Shown piece after piece: positions 22,591 through 33,230 of a DNA stretch of 64,000 nucleotides (positions are counted from its first letter, which is position 1; each line of letters starts with the position of its first letter). The stretch is from Calendula officinalis. Taxonomy: Eukaryota > Streptophyta > Magnoliopsida > Asterales > Asteraceae. Below the pieces are notes generated by a model. The model ran no database searches and was not told the DNA's origin. It saw nothing but the letters and a program-made list of their open reading frames with translations. The position numbers were made by a program, and so were the translations under genes. Where the stretch lies: contig OY970832.1 in NCBI GenBank assembly GCA_963853835.1, positions 6,840,001-6,904,000 of the forward strand, read 5' to 3'.

Positions 22591-23209
22591 TGTTGGAGCA
22601 AAACACAGATCAACTTGATACTGATGCTGCAGTTAGTACTAATCATACTTAGTACTGATGGGGCAGAACATGTTACTACTGATGAAGTTTATACTGGTGT
22701 ATACTATAACTAAAGTTTACTACTGATCAAGCTTATTGAAGATACTACTGATCAATAGTAGTTACTACTGACGTTGGTTTTGGACTTACTACTGGTTACC
22801 AGAGTTACTACTGACGATGCACATTTACTACTGGTGAATGATTTTACTACTGGTACGCGTTTTGGAAGCATATCAAGTCCGAGATCTTCGTAGAGATAGT
22901 TATAGCATGTAAATCAATGTATATCTTTTATTATTCGATGTAAAGCAAGTCCTAGAATAACTAGGGTAAATAGTTTAGCTTCAAGGACTATTATAAATAG
23001 TTCCCTACGAATTGTAAACGTACGTGTGTATTGTTAACTCAATAATATACATTGAAGCTTTTTGTGAAACTGTGTTCTTAATACTTTCGCATATTATTTA
23101 CAGTTCATTGTTCTTAATTACATTGATATAGTGTTGATCCGCTGCAACTTCTATATTCAATTAGATCTAAGGTGTTTATTAACTTCTATATAGTTAATCG
23201 ATCCTGACA
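22591..23209 (+). repeat. 3' LTR of the Sirevirus
   Basis: Same length as the 5' LTR, with three single-base differences. It is followed by the GCATG duplication at 23210-23214. Confidence 0.95.
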
Positions 23210-23214
23210 GCATG

Positions 23215-23578
23215 CCTTCATAGTGTGATTATTTATGCATTGGTTTCACGGTGTGGTAGAAAAGGGAACACCACCCCTTCGAGGTATGGTGCATTTTTGT
23301 GGTCATCCGTGGCCACGACCAAATCTTACCAAGGGTATTTGGCGTGAGGAATGAGGGTATTTAGTTATTTTGGTGGGCTCTCTTTCACATGTGGGTGAAT
23401 GTGTATGATGTCATATGATTGTTTGGATGATATTTGATGTGTCAAAATATTTAGTGTGAAAAATGGTACCAATACCCATAACATATTATCATTTTTATAT
23501 TTTATAGACTTTTTCTAACACCGATGCACTCTATGTTTAAAATCTTCGTGGTAGAGTGGAAATGCCGAAATTGGTGTG
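23215..23578. other. Right part of the split TIR element and short spacer
   Basis: The part up to 23482 belongs to the small TIR element that the Sirevirus hit. It has no coding potential. The rest, to 23578, shows nothing I recognise. Confidence 0.4.
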
Positions 23579-23969
23579 CATGGGGCGGTTTGGAGCGGTT
23601 TTAGGCTTAAACTGAACCGAATCCGCTAATTTCGGTTTTAGGATTTTCAAAACCAATGGTTTCGGTTTCTATCGGTTTCGGTTTTAGCTGTTTTTGGCAA
23701 TTAACGGTTCGGTTTCGGTTTTAAAACCGAATCCATCTTGTTTTGAACATAAATATATAATCTCATGCACTAATCTTCATTTTTCCAAAATTACATATAA
23801 ATTTTAGCAACAATGTCTATTTTACAACATTAAATTTAATGTTTAATAACATATTTCAACAGTGTATAGCATTTTTAGCCAAAAAATTCAAACTATAAAC
23901 ATGTTTTGTAACATATAATAACAATATAAACATTAATGAACTGTAGTAGATGAAGTTTTAAATATTTAA
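23579..23969. repeat. Left arm of an AACCG-rich (hAT-like) non-autonomous element
   Basis: A dense run of CGGTTT/AAACCG words begins CATGGGGCGGTTTGG. A matching inverted arm lies at 32930-33088, beginning CATGGGGGTGAGCAT on the other strand. With the younger MULE/Helitron nest removed, the two arms would be parts of one element of about 620 bases. I found no convincing 8-bp duplication, so the pairing and the class are inferences. Confidence 0.45.
23961..23969. repeat. 9-bp target duplication of the MULE-like element, left copy
   Basis: AATATTTAA here is repeated exactly at 32851-32859, nearly 9 kb away, just outside the other terminus. Confidence 0.9.
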
Positions 23970-24488
23970 GAGTAAATTACACGGAAGGTCCTTGTGGTTT
24001 GCCATTTATTACAGCCACAATCCCTGGTATTCTTTTATTACACTGGAAGTCCCTGGTGTGTTCAATTTGTTACACCCGACGTCCCTCTGTCAAACGGACG
24101 TCAAAAAATTCCGTTAAATGACCCATGTGCACCTCACATGATGGGCAAAATCGTAATCTCCCTTCTCCTTTTAAAGAGTAAATTACACGGAAGGTCCCTG
24201 TGGTTTGCTACTTATTACAGTCACAGTCCCTGAACTTCGTTTATTACACTGGAAGTCCCTGGTGTATTCAATTTGTTACACCCGATGTCTCTCTCTCAAA
24301 CGGACGTCTAAAAGGTATGTTAAGTGACCCATGTGCACCTGACATGATGGGAACAATGGTAATTCCCCCCCCCCCCAAAAACGTGTTTTCCCTAATTTAC
24401 ACCAGCCGTCCCTTCACGTATTCCCTCTCATCTTTCCCTCTCTTCTCTCCACTCTATTTATTCTTCAAAAAACCCTTCTTTTCTAACA

Positions 24489-24673
24489 ATGGCGGACCAA
24501 TCGAGCAGTAAAAGAGGTACGAATAATGAAGAAGACATCTGCAATGAACTATACGGTATGTGTCTTGTGTATTTATGATTTTTTTGAAATTTTTTCTTAC
24601 CGAACTTCATGATCACTTATTTACAGAGCATTACTATCGTGCTCATCATGTGACGTGCACATGGGTCGCTTAA
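24489..24673 (+). other. Small two-exon ORF between the MULE arms (possible captured gene 5' end)
   Basis: A CT-rich leader precedes ATGGCGGACC; 22 codons (MADQSSSKRG...) run to a consensus donor ACG|GTATGT at 24556. An acceptor TTTACAG ends at 24626, and the joined frame adds about 14 codons before a stop in the right arm. This looks like the promoter-proximal end of a host gene, with leader, first exon and intron, picked up between the arms. I do not recognise the protein, and it is too short to assign. Confidence 0.45.
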
Positions 24674-27584
24674 CGGATCTTTTAGACGTCTGTTTGACAT
24701 AGGGACGTCGATTGTAACAAATTGAACACACAAGGGACTTCCAGTGTAATAAACGAAGTTCAGGGACTGTGGCTGTAATAAGTGACAAACCATAGGGACC
24801 TTCCGTGTAATTTATTCTTTAAAAGGAGAAGGGAAATTACGAATTTGCCCATCATGTGAGGTGCACATGGGCCACTTAACGGAAATTTTTTGACGTCCGT
24901 TTGACAAGGGGACGTTGGGTGTAACAAATTGAATACACCAGGGACTTCCAGTGTAATAAACGAAGACCAGAGACTGTGGCTGTAATAAGTGGCAAACCAC
25001 AGGGACCTTCCATGTAATCTATTATATAATAAAACAAGGTTTTTAGATGGCCACGTGGCACCTCTTAGGAGACAGAATGACACATGGCAATTTCTTAGAA
25101 TTTTCATTTTTTAAAACGAGCATTAATTAAATATTTAATGCCATTGATTTCGGATCCTAATAACCAAACTAAATTACACTGTGAATTCAAATTAATTATA
25201 AATAATATCCTATTATGATTTGAACATTTCCTAATATGCAGCTTTAATTTAGGAATAATATTTAAATATATTACCAAACTTTCAATATTTGTAGGAACAA
25301 GATTCGAAAATAGTTAATGATTTAACTTTCTACCGAATTAAATTTCAAACGTAACTAATATACAGCAGAACATACGGAGCAGAAATTATGCTAAATTTTA
25401 ACTTTAGCCTATTTAAAGACTACCAATTTTGAATACGTTTAGCATATCTCGCAGCCTCAAGGAGGTCACAATCTGCATCTCTGCCTCAAGGAGCTCACAA
25501 ACTGCATCAACGCTATGATTCCTTATACCCTTCACTTTTCTTTTTGATCATATTCGTACGAAGCAGCAGCAATATGCAAATATAACTATTTTACATGTGA
25601 AACATAACAGCTTGTGATGCAGATTGTGAAAATAAACCGAGATAATTATATTGTTATTTATAATACTCTCATTTATTTTCTGTTTGTATGTGCTAATCAT
25701 AAAATTTGATGAGCCTTCTACAGCCTTTAGCAAACAGGTTTAAACGATTTTTAAAAAAATTGCAGTTCGTGCTTATGCAGCGTGGTACTACCATTTTTTA
25801 TATTGTTTATATGCTTATGCATCAGAAATATAGTTTTTTATTTGTTTATATTTTTATGAAACAATACTAATTTGAAAATAGAATTAGCCATAACACAATT
25901 AGTTCTTTTATATTCTATTCATCTTTCTTATAAATTATATATATATTGTTGTTCAATTTAATTTTTTTTTTGATTAATTTTGCACTTCATGCAAATAGGG
26001 ATCAGTGGCTGCAATATGAACGATAGATAGAATTGTATATGCATATATAACCTTGGTTTCTTGATTTGTTTTGGAATGCTTATTTGTAAGAGCACACTTT
26101 ACGTTTCATGAATCATATTAATTTTGACAACACATTTAAGTAAGTAGTTTATGTGGTACCAGGTACCAAAACAAAGGGCAACTTATTTAAAAAATGCAGC
26201 TTACGAACATGGTATGTGCTTCTTTTTATGTACTCCTACATCCTAATAACCTTTATGCATCATTTTACATAACATGTTTTATCATTTACTGCAAACAGCT
26301 TTGAGATTCTTGTGTGAGTTTTTTTACAGTAGGTTATTTAAAAATTTCTTCATTCCACAAGAAGTTCAACAATTTTTGTGATTGCAAACTTAATTATTTA
26401 ATACTTAAGAATGAGGTGAAACTATGTAAGTACTTTGCGTTTTAAAGTATAAATAAACTGAACTTTATAGAAACCACTAAATAAAGGAACAATAAATAAA
26501 CACAAATACCATAGTATTGCATGGGAAAAAAATTCAAGATAAAGTTGAGTGATTAAGCTATTAATCCATGAGGCTATCTAAGCTTATCATTTTGATCATA
26601 AAAATGGAGGAATATACTAATGGTTTGATGTGATCATGAATCCTGAAAGGATATCGAGTTTCATTGTAAATCAATGTTAAAGATATGGGTATTAATTTAT
26701 ATACCACATATTTTTTTGACTATACACAATGTACAAATGTTACTGCAGATTGTAAACACACATAAAGCATTAATAGTGGTATGTGGATTTAAAGATGAGG
26801 TGTAAAAATCACCCTTAAAGATATATACTTCTGATAATTGATAACATCATATTTAGAAAACTATTTTGTTCTTTTTGCTTTCTATTTATTAAAGGCTACT
26901 CAATTGTAGGACAAACGCAAATTAGCATTACAACTTTACAATTATTTTGTTCTTGAATTATTAACGTTTTTGAATTAACAAATAGCTTTTTGCATCAGAT
27001 ATAATCATTTTATTGATAATTTTCTTATAGTTTTGTTACTTTTATTTGTCAAAACATTATTGTTTTATTGTTGTATCCAAACATTTTTACTTTAATAATT
27101 TCCAATGTATTGTTAAATCACAAAATTGGATTATAGATGGAAATTGACTGTAATGTTAGCCAATATGTTGTATTGACTAAAATTGGACATGAATCCAAAT
27201 TACCAATTGTGAGATATCTATACATACAAATTTGATCTTATATATTGATTACAAAATCGTATAGATATATCATATATTAGCTACTATTTGACGACTAACC
27301 CACCCAAAATCAGATGTATTCACTACAATTGCAGTCAATTCATAAAATGCTCATTATGATGTATGTCAGCCTAGCCTAAATCTGGTCGAATTATGAGACG
27401 TCACTTATTCAAAATTTAACTTGGTAATCGTAACAACTAATCATCATTTTATTTAAAACAAAATTTAATTAAATTTAAATAAATGTACCTTTGCTAAGAC
27501 TTGCAGTGTCATAAATAGGATAATCATTATCAAAAGTTAGTCTTTATTTGGAAAGCTATAATTTTTCACACGGACAGTTATATG

Positions 27585-27999
27585 CAATGTTTTAGAACCC
27601 GGGTTATTACTCGGCCCGGTAAGATGGCCGGGTCACGATTCAACCGGCGGGTCTACCCGGGCCAACTAACAACATATAAAAAAATATTATATAAAAGATA
27701 TGTACATCATGCAGTAAATTTTGTACATTATTATAAGTAAAAAAGATTAAAAAACGGTCAACTAACTACATATAAAAGATATTATACAAAAGATGTATGT
27801 ATCAAGCACTAAAGTGTGTATATTTGAAGTAAAAGAATTAAAAACCGGGTTAACCTGGGTCACCAGTTTTCACCATAACAGGGCGAGTCGAACCGAGTCG
27901 ATTGTAAGCAAAAACCCGGTCACGGTTGAACCGCCTTTTACAACGGGCCGCGGTTGAACCGGTTCAACCGTCCGGGTCAACTCGGATTTTAAAACACTG
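27585..27999. mobile_element. hAT-type MITE, 415 bp, CCGGGT-rich
   Basis: Ends CAATGTTTTAGAACCCGGGTT and, inverted, CAGTGTTTTAAAATCCGAGTT. The flanks GTTATATG (27577-27584) and ATTATATG (28000-28007) match in 7 of 8 bases, an 8-bp duplication as hAT elements make. The interior is full of CCGG/AACCGG words. Confidence 0.75.
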
Positions 28000-29167
28000 A
28001 TTATATGTGGCGTTAAAATATAATTTTTCAATAGTAAAGAGCATAAAATATTTTAAAATATTAAGAAAGATAAGGATGTTAGTTTAACAAATAAAACATC
28101 AAATGTTCTTTACAAATAAGTCTTTATAAATTTATCTTTATATTTCTTATTTGTTAATTTAGTTGTATTTTGTTGTGTTTAAACACAATTATTATCATTT
28201 ATTTAATGTTTTAATTTTCATATTTTCTGTTATATGATTTAAATATTATTATTCCATAATATAATCATGTCTATGGCATTAAATATTCAATAAAATAATT
28301 ATCTTATAGAAATATTATATAATTTCGTATTTAACATTTTATATATTTACATATAATGAAACATATTTCAATTATATAAAAGTTACGTCTAGCAAAATTA
28401 TTCTATAATAACTCAAATACTGGAACCCTTCAATACAACTTCATAGTTTTTAATTGTGACAATAATGAATTTTTAAATTAAAATTTTATTATTGATAAAA
28501 AATTTACTTCAATCTTATTTAGATCTTATAATTTTATAATATTTATATATCTTATAATTTTATAATGTTCATCTAATACACATACAGAGATGAGTAAATT
28601 AAGAAAACAATATTTGGATAAGAAGACATGCAAACATAATACAACAATATCAACTATACAAATTTTATATACTTCAAATGTTATTAACACTAATCAAAAT
28701 ATGAAATATCCTTTATATATAAATATTAATTTGAATATTAATTATATTTTATCTACTATAAATAGCATACAAGATTTGAAAATATTAATAGAAGATAAAA
28801 ATGATAATTTAACAAATAAACCTTAGTCGTTATTTTGTCAAAGAAGTGTTTATAAATTTATCTTAACTTTTCTTATTTTGTTAGAGAGATTGGTTCTTAG
28901 TCGTTATTTTGTCAAAGAGATCGTTTCGTAATCGTTCAACTTTACTTAGTAATGTTTTAATTTATTTTATTTGTTATTTTACGTTTCTCATTTTATAATT
29001 ACGTAATCTGATTTTTTTTTTTTTTGAACAGCAAAAAGAAGGCAACGGATCGAGCTTCGGCATTGCCATCACCCCCCGGAAGACCTTCAAAAATATATTA
29101 AACGCGAGAGCCTAGCAAAACGCTAGACAAAAACAAATAATTACAAGGGTTTTAACAACCACTCAAC

Positions 29168-30175
29168 CTATGAAATCTTTACTTTATGATTCCGATGGGC
29201 GAACCAAGAAAATGAAAACAATCTAATACTATCAAAAATTTCACTTTTCTTTAATCTACTGCTATCAAATAAAATAGCATTACGGAATCTCCAAAGGACC
29301 CACCACGTCGTGTAGCTAATCACCCTCAACTTCAATCTTCGAGAATTAGCATTAATTGTATCATCACAAAACCCGCACCATTGCTCCACCAAATTGCAAT
29401 CCCATTCCTCCAAATCGCACCATCGGAATATCATCTTCCAAATTTGCACAGCCACCTCACACGAAAAAAATAAATGATTTGCCGATTCCAACCTGTCATT
29501 AAAAATAGGGCACATAATAGAGCCAATCTCCATACCCCTCTGAGACAAGTTTTGTCCCGTCGGTAGACGATCTAAGAACAAACGCCACACAAAGATATTC
29601 ACTATAATCGGAATAGATTTACACCAACTAAACGAACAATCCGAGCCAGAAAATAAACGATTATTGATGATGTTTCGTGCATTACCCACCGTGTAAACAC
29701 CACTGTCATCTCTCGACCAACAAATGGAATCAATACCATCATTAAGAACCACTTCGCCGATTAAGCCCATAAGACTATCGAATTGTTGTTTTTCTACACC
29801 ATCTCTAATATTTCTTCTCCAATTAAAAACCCATTCTCCATTCCTCCATCTATCTTTTATTAAACAAAAAGAATTAAGATCCAATCTAAAGAGCCGATTG
29901 AATCTATGCGACAATGGAATACCCTCAATCCAATCATCCAACCAAAACTTAATACCTTCACCATTCCTCAACTTATAATGGAAATCGTTCTTCATAATAA
30001 TATCATTATCGTGTAAATAGTTAATTGAACCGATAATATTAAGCCAAATACCTTTATGAGATCGAGAACCATTTCCAAACCCTCCATCCTCACCATGAAT
30101 AGCTTGAATAAGCCGACACCACAAAGCATTCTTCTCGGTTAGAAAACGCCATTTCCATTTTAATAAAAGAGCCAA
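29168..30175 (-). pseudogene. LINE RT C-terminal region with zinc-binding reverse transcriptase domain
   Basis: 335 open codons, with the frame continuing upstream to 30207 at the solo-LTR junction. It has the plant LINE tail layout: a GEGIKFWLDDWI motif, WSRDDSGVYTVGNAR, FVWRLFLDRLPTGQNL, and a Cys/His stretch CPIF...ANHLFFSC. It is a transposon relic, not a host gene; there is no start of its own. Confidence 0.85.
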
Positions 30176-30207
30176 GTTTAGAGCGTCTAGACTTGCAATT
30201 CCAAGAC

Positions 30208-32401
30208 TGTAACGACCCGAAATTTGAATAAAATAAAATATGGGAAAAATATGATAAACAAGGATAAATCATTTAAAGAACGTAGGAATTGGTTTCGTGT
30301 CATTTGGACACCGTATGAGAAAGTTATGGACGAAACCGGGTCGAGGCAAAGACCGAAAAGTGCAGCCTAGCTGACTAGTGGAGTTCACGGCGCGAAGTGG
30401 AGTTCGCGATCGCGAACTCCGTCCAGGGAATTGGGGCTTTTGACGATCGGAGTTCACGACCCATTACCGATCGCGAAGTGTTCACGACACGCAGAGTTCG
30501 CGACGCGAACTAGTTCGCGATCATGAACTATGGACGAGCAGTATTAAAACGGGTTTGAGTTAGGGTTTACTCATTTTTCACCCAAGTTGTGGTGCAGCCG
30601 ATTTTAGAGAGAGAAGGGGCGATTTTGGTGATTCCTTGCTCAAATCTTCACCATCTTGAAGGATCTAAACATCAAAGGTAAGATTTCTTGATTGTTGATG
30701 TTATCTAGCTAGTTATGAACTTTGTTTGGGTAGAAATGGTGGTTTGGGGAATCATTCATGTCATCTTTGGGGAAGATTACTAATCATGGGTGTAGAACAC
30801 TCATAGTAAGCTTGTAAATGATGTGTACAAGTTGGATTGGATTTATTGATGGAAATCTTGAACTAGGGTTTTGGGGTTTCACCAAGTTGGATGAACTTGG
30901 TGGCCAAGAATGTTGTTATGGGTTTATTGGTAGCTAGTTATGGATAATAACTAGAATGTATGATGATATGGATGATAGGTCAAGAATACCTAAAGATTGG
31001 TGACATTTCACAAGTTGGAAAGCATGGATTCGTGTTGTTAGACACGATTTGGAGTTAGCTTGGCCAATGTGAGTACATGAGACTTTTACTGAGTACATAG
31101 CAAATGATTTTGAAAACTATGATGTTTTATGAGTCTTTATTAATAAACATTTTTAATAAAGATATGATTGACATGATGAGAAAAGGGCTAGTATAGACTA
31201 TTTTAGTATGTCTAGATGATTAATGATCTTTGAAAGAGTTTATGATAATGAAGAGTAATTAATGAGTTTTTATAAATAAGATGTACGAATAAAGATAATG
31301 ATTTAAAAGAGCTTGATAATTGGTTTATTAATAATATGTATTAATAAAGCTTGAGACAATGATTTTTAAGTAATAAGTATCGGATAGTACATTATACTAA
31401 TGAAAGTAGTTATCGAATTACTAAGAGAATAAGTAATAAGTGACTAGTAATAAACGTGTATTCTAGTCAAAGAAGAGTCAAAGTAATATGATTTTGATAA
31501 AAGATAAATATGTTCTAAATTAGTAAAGGACTTGGTAAAGTCAAGATTTAAAATGAAATAATAAAGACAATAGTATGATAAATTAGAATAGATGTATTCT
31601 AATAAGTGATGAAAGGAGCTGATGCTCATATGTGATGAATGGAGCTGGGGCTCATATGTGAAATGAAAAATCCGGAATAAGACCGCCCAGAAATGGGGGA
31701 GCATGAGACGTCTACTTGGGGTGGTACCTCCCTGCGCAAAGAGTAGAATGTCACAGTTTACGACACCCAGTGTTGGGTGAGCATGACGACCCGGGAACGG
31801 GGAGAGCTTATGAATCTCGGTAAGATGGGGGATCCCAATTACCTTGATAGTTTACCTATGACATCCCATATCGGGAGAGTTGGCTTCGGAGAGGTCCGTT
31901 GCATATGTGATAAAGAAAGTGTAAGTTGGAGATGACTTACAAGTATGTGATTAGTTGATGAGTAAGCTTATGGTAAGCTTATTAGTTTAAACAGTTAAAT
32001 GAATAGAAGATGATTTATGAATTAATAAGAAATGATAAGGATAAGTATTTATAATGTTATAAATATTATTTTATAAATCTTTTGAGAATGGGTCGAAAAC
32101 CCATGTATCTCACGAGACTATTTTGTCTCACGTACTACTTTGTTTTTGGCTATGTACTCAGGTTCAGGATCGATGGATTAGAGGGTCGCGTTAGAAGTGG
32201 CCTAGTGTTGATTAGCTCGGGAGCTCGTAGGTAGTTCTCGTTTATCCTATGGTTATGATATTATCTTTGTAACACCGGATTTTACAACTCTGATAAATGT
32301 TTTAATGGTTTTTGTTAAACCGTATTTCTGGATATTGGACATTGTAGTATTTTTATTTAAAAATATGATTTAAAAAGTGTTTTGAAAATTGAGGTGTTAC
32401 A
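30208..32401 (+). mobile_element. Solo LTR of a gypsy-type (chromovirus) retrotransposon, 2.2 kb
   Basis: Starts TGTAACGACCCG and ends GAGGTGTTACA, flanked by a perfect AAGAC duplication (30203-30207 and 32402-32406). There is no internal region, so it is a solo LTR left after LTR-LTR recombination. The same family occurs at 48849-50487 and from 62838 on. About 30380-30530 contains several near-palindromes of the type TTCGCGA..TCGCGAA in an otherwise AT-rich LTR. The segment 31680-31900 is a GC-richer block with repeated GACxxCC words. Confidence 0.92.
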
Positions 32402-32403
32402 AA

Positions 32404-32686
32404 GACCACCCTTCTCTTTGGACGCTAAACAATCGTTCCATTTAACCCAGCTTAATTTTCTCTCCTTATCATGAGCACCCCAAAAGAATCTGGCTCGTAA
32501 TTGCTCCATTTTATTTATAACAGAAACCGGAGCCCGGAAGAAAGATAGCCAATAAACACCCAAGCTACCTAACACCGATTTGATAAGAGTTAATCGACCA
32601 CCAATTGAGAGCATATTTGCTTTCCAAGACGATAATTTTTTACACATACGATCGTATATAACATCCCAAAATTTAAATATGTTCAT
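32404..32686 (-). pseudogene. LINE RT fragment upstream of the solo LTR
   Basis: On the minus strand this encodes the end of the RT domain (CKKLSSWKANMLSIGGRLTLIK, then FRAPVSVINKMEQLRARFFWG). It is the 5'-proximal remainder of the LINE at 29012-30207. Confidence 0.8.
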
Positions 32687-32859
32687 ATAATTTGTAACAT
32701 CATATTCCATACTTTGCGTTTTAGAAGCATTATATATTCAATAATCAGAATCATGTAATTAACGATAAATTTTTATATTCTATAAAAAATTATATTTAGT
32801 AAAATTATTGACAGCCCGTGATTTTTCACGGGTCATAACCTAGTTTACTCAATATTTAA

Positions 32860-33088
32860 ATAGGATGACTTCTATTTAATAACTATAAAATTAAAATATA
32901 TATAAATATATTAAATATTAGTGGGGTCGTTTCTTAGTGGGGGCGGTTTCTAGTTAAAACCGAAACCAAACCGAATCCATCGGTTTTTTCAAAATCTAAA
33001 ACCGAACCGTCGGTTTTGAAATGGCTTTGGTTTTATCGGTTTGGTTTTGTCGGTTTTAGCGGACTGGTTTTCGGTTTTTATGCTCACC
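32860..33088. repeat. Right arm of the AACCG-rich (hAT-like) element
   Basis: It contains many AACCG/CGGTTTT words and ends ...TATGCTCACCCCCATG at 33088. It is the inverted partner of 23579-23732. The end lies about 140 bases before the PPOX1 start codon. Confidence 0.45.
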
Positions 33089-33230
33089 CCCATGATGCAA
33101 CAAATAACCAAAACATGATCACACATTCTGGAATAAACTGTTGGGCATTTGGCAATGCGAGAAGCAGCTGCAACAACTTCCCAGTTCCCACCGTTAAAAG
33201 ATGCTGCCATTGTTAACCAAAAATAAGACC

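Larger units (their letters stand above)
11823..23209 (+). mobile_element. Full-length Sirevirus (SIRE/Maximus-type Copia LTR retrotransposon), 11.4 kb
   Basis: Two 619-bp LTRs (11823-12441 and 22591-23209), a 5-bp duplication, a primer-binding site, a purine-rich tract, gag, pol in Copia order (protease, integrase, reverse transcriptase, RNase H), and a long envelope-like region between pol and the 3' LTR. Copia order plus a large extra ORF downstream of pol is the hallmark of Sireviruses. The LTRs differ at only three sites by my alignment (0.5%), so insertion is recent. Breaks: in-frame stops at the end of gag, one stop in RNase H, and one stop plus a frameshift in the envelope-like region. 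These make the copy non-autonomous unless read-through occurs. Confidence 0.93.
11811..23482. mobile_element. Small TIR element split by the Sirevirus
   Basis: The left flank GTTATGGGCAT (11811) and the right flank, which ends ATACCCATAAC (23482), are inverted copies. Removing the Sirevirus (and one copy of its GCATG duplication) leaves an element of about 280 bases with these ends. No target duplication was recognised. The pairing is an inference from the matching ends and their position on either side of the younger insertion. Confidence 0.4.
29012..32686 (-). mobile_element. 5'-truncated LINE (non-LTR retrotransposon), interrupted by a solo LTR
   Basis: On the minus strand it ends in a 14-base A tail (T tract 29012-29025). 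The coding part is split: 32686-32407 encodes the C-terminal end of reverse transcriptase (LSSWKANMLSIGGRLTLIKS), and 30207-29168 encodes the RT zinc-binding tail region (SWCKSIPIIVNIFVWRLFLDRLPT, then CxxC-type residues before HLFFSC). The reading frame is continuous across the insertion once the solo LTR and one copy of its duplication are ignored. Upstream endonuclease and most of RT are missing, as in ordinary 5' truncation. A degenerate duplication (TATAATTacGTAA / TATAATTtGTAA) may flank it. Confidence 0.85.
25018..32843 (+). mobile_element. Non-autonomous Helitron, 7.8 kb with later insertions
   Basis: The 5' end TCTATTATATAATAAAAC follows an A (25017). The 3' end has a perfect 7-bp hairpin CCCGTGA-TTTT-TCACGGG (32815-32832), then 7 bases, then CTAG at 32840-32843 followed by T. 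These are the diagnostic Helitron features, and removal restores an intact MULE terminus. No Rep/helicase ORF is present. Inside lie a hAT MITE (27585-27999) and a LINE (29012-32686) carrying a solo LTR. The segment 25022-27584 and 28008-29011 otherwise shows only AT-rich sequence with no credible gene. Confidence 0.87.
23970..32850. mobile_element. MULE-like element with tandem arms, split by a Helitron
   Basis: The termini are GAGTAAATTAC (23970) and GTAATTTACTC (ends 32850). The element proper is 23970-25017 plus the last 7 bases 32844-32850, about 1,055 bp. Each arm has two tandem units of about 206 bp (23973 and 24179 on the left; units ending 24814 and 25021 on the right, inverted), each with ACGGAAGGTCC and GACGTCCGTTTGA blocks. 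A perfect 9-bp duplication flanks it, as expected for Mutator-like transposases. There is no transposase gene, so it is non-autonomous. Confidence 0.88.

Noticed and set aside
23994..25107. Repeated protein-like ORFs (HGRSLWFATYYSH etc.)
   Set aside because: These are translations of the tandem MULE arm units, present on both strands.
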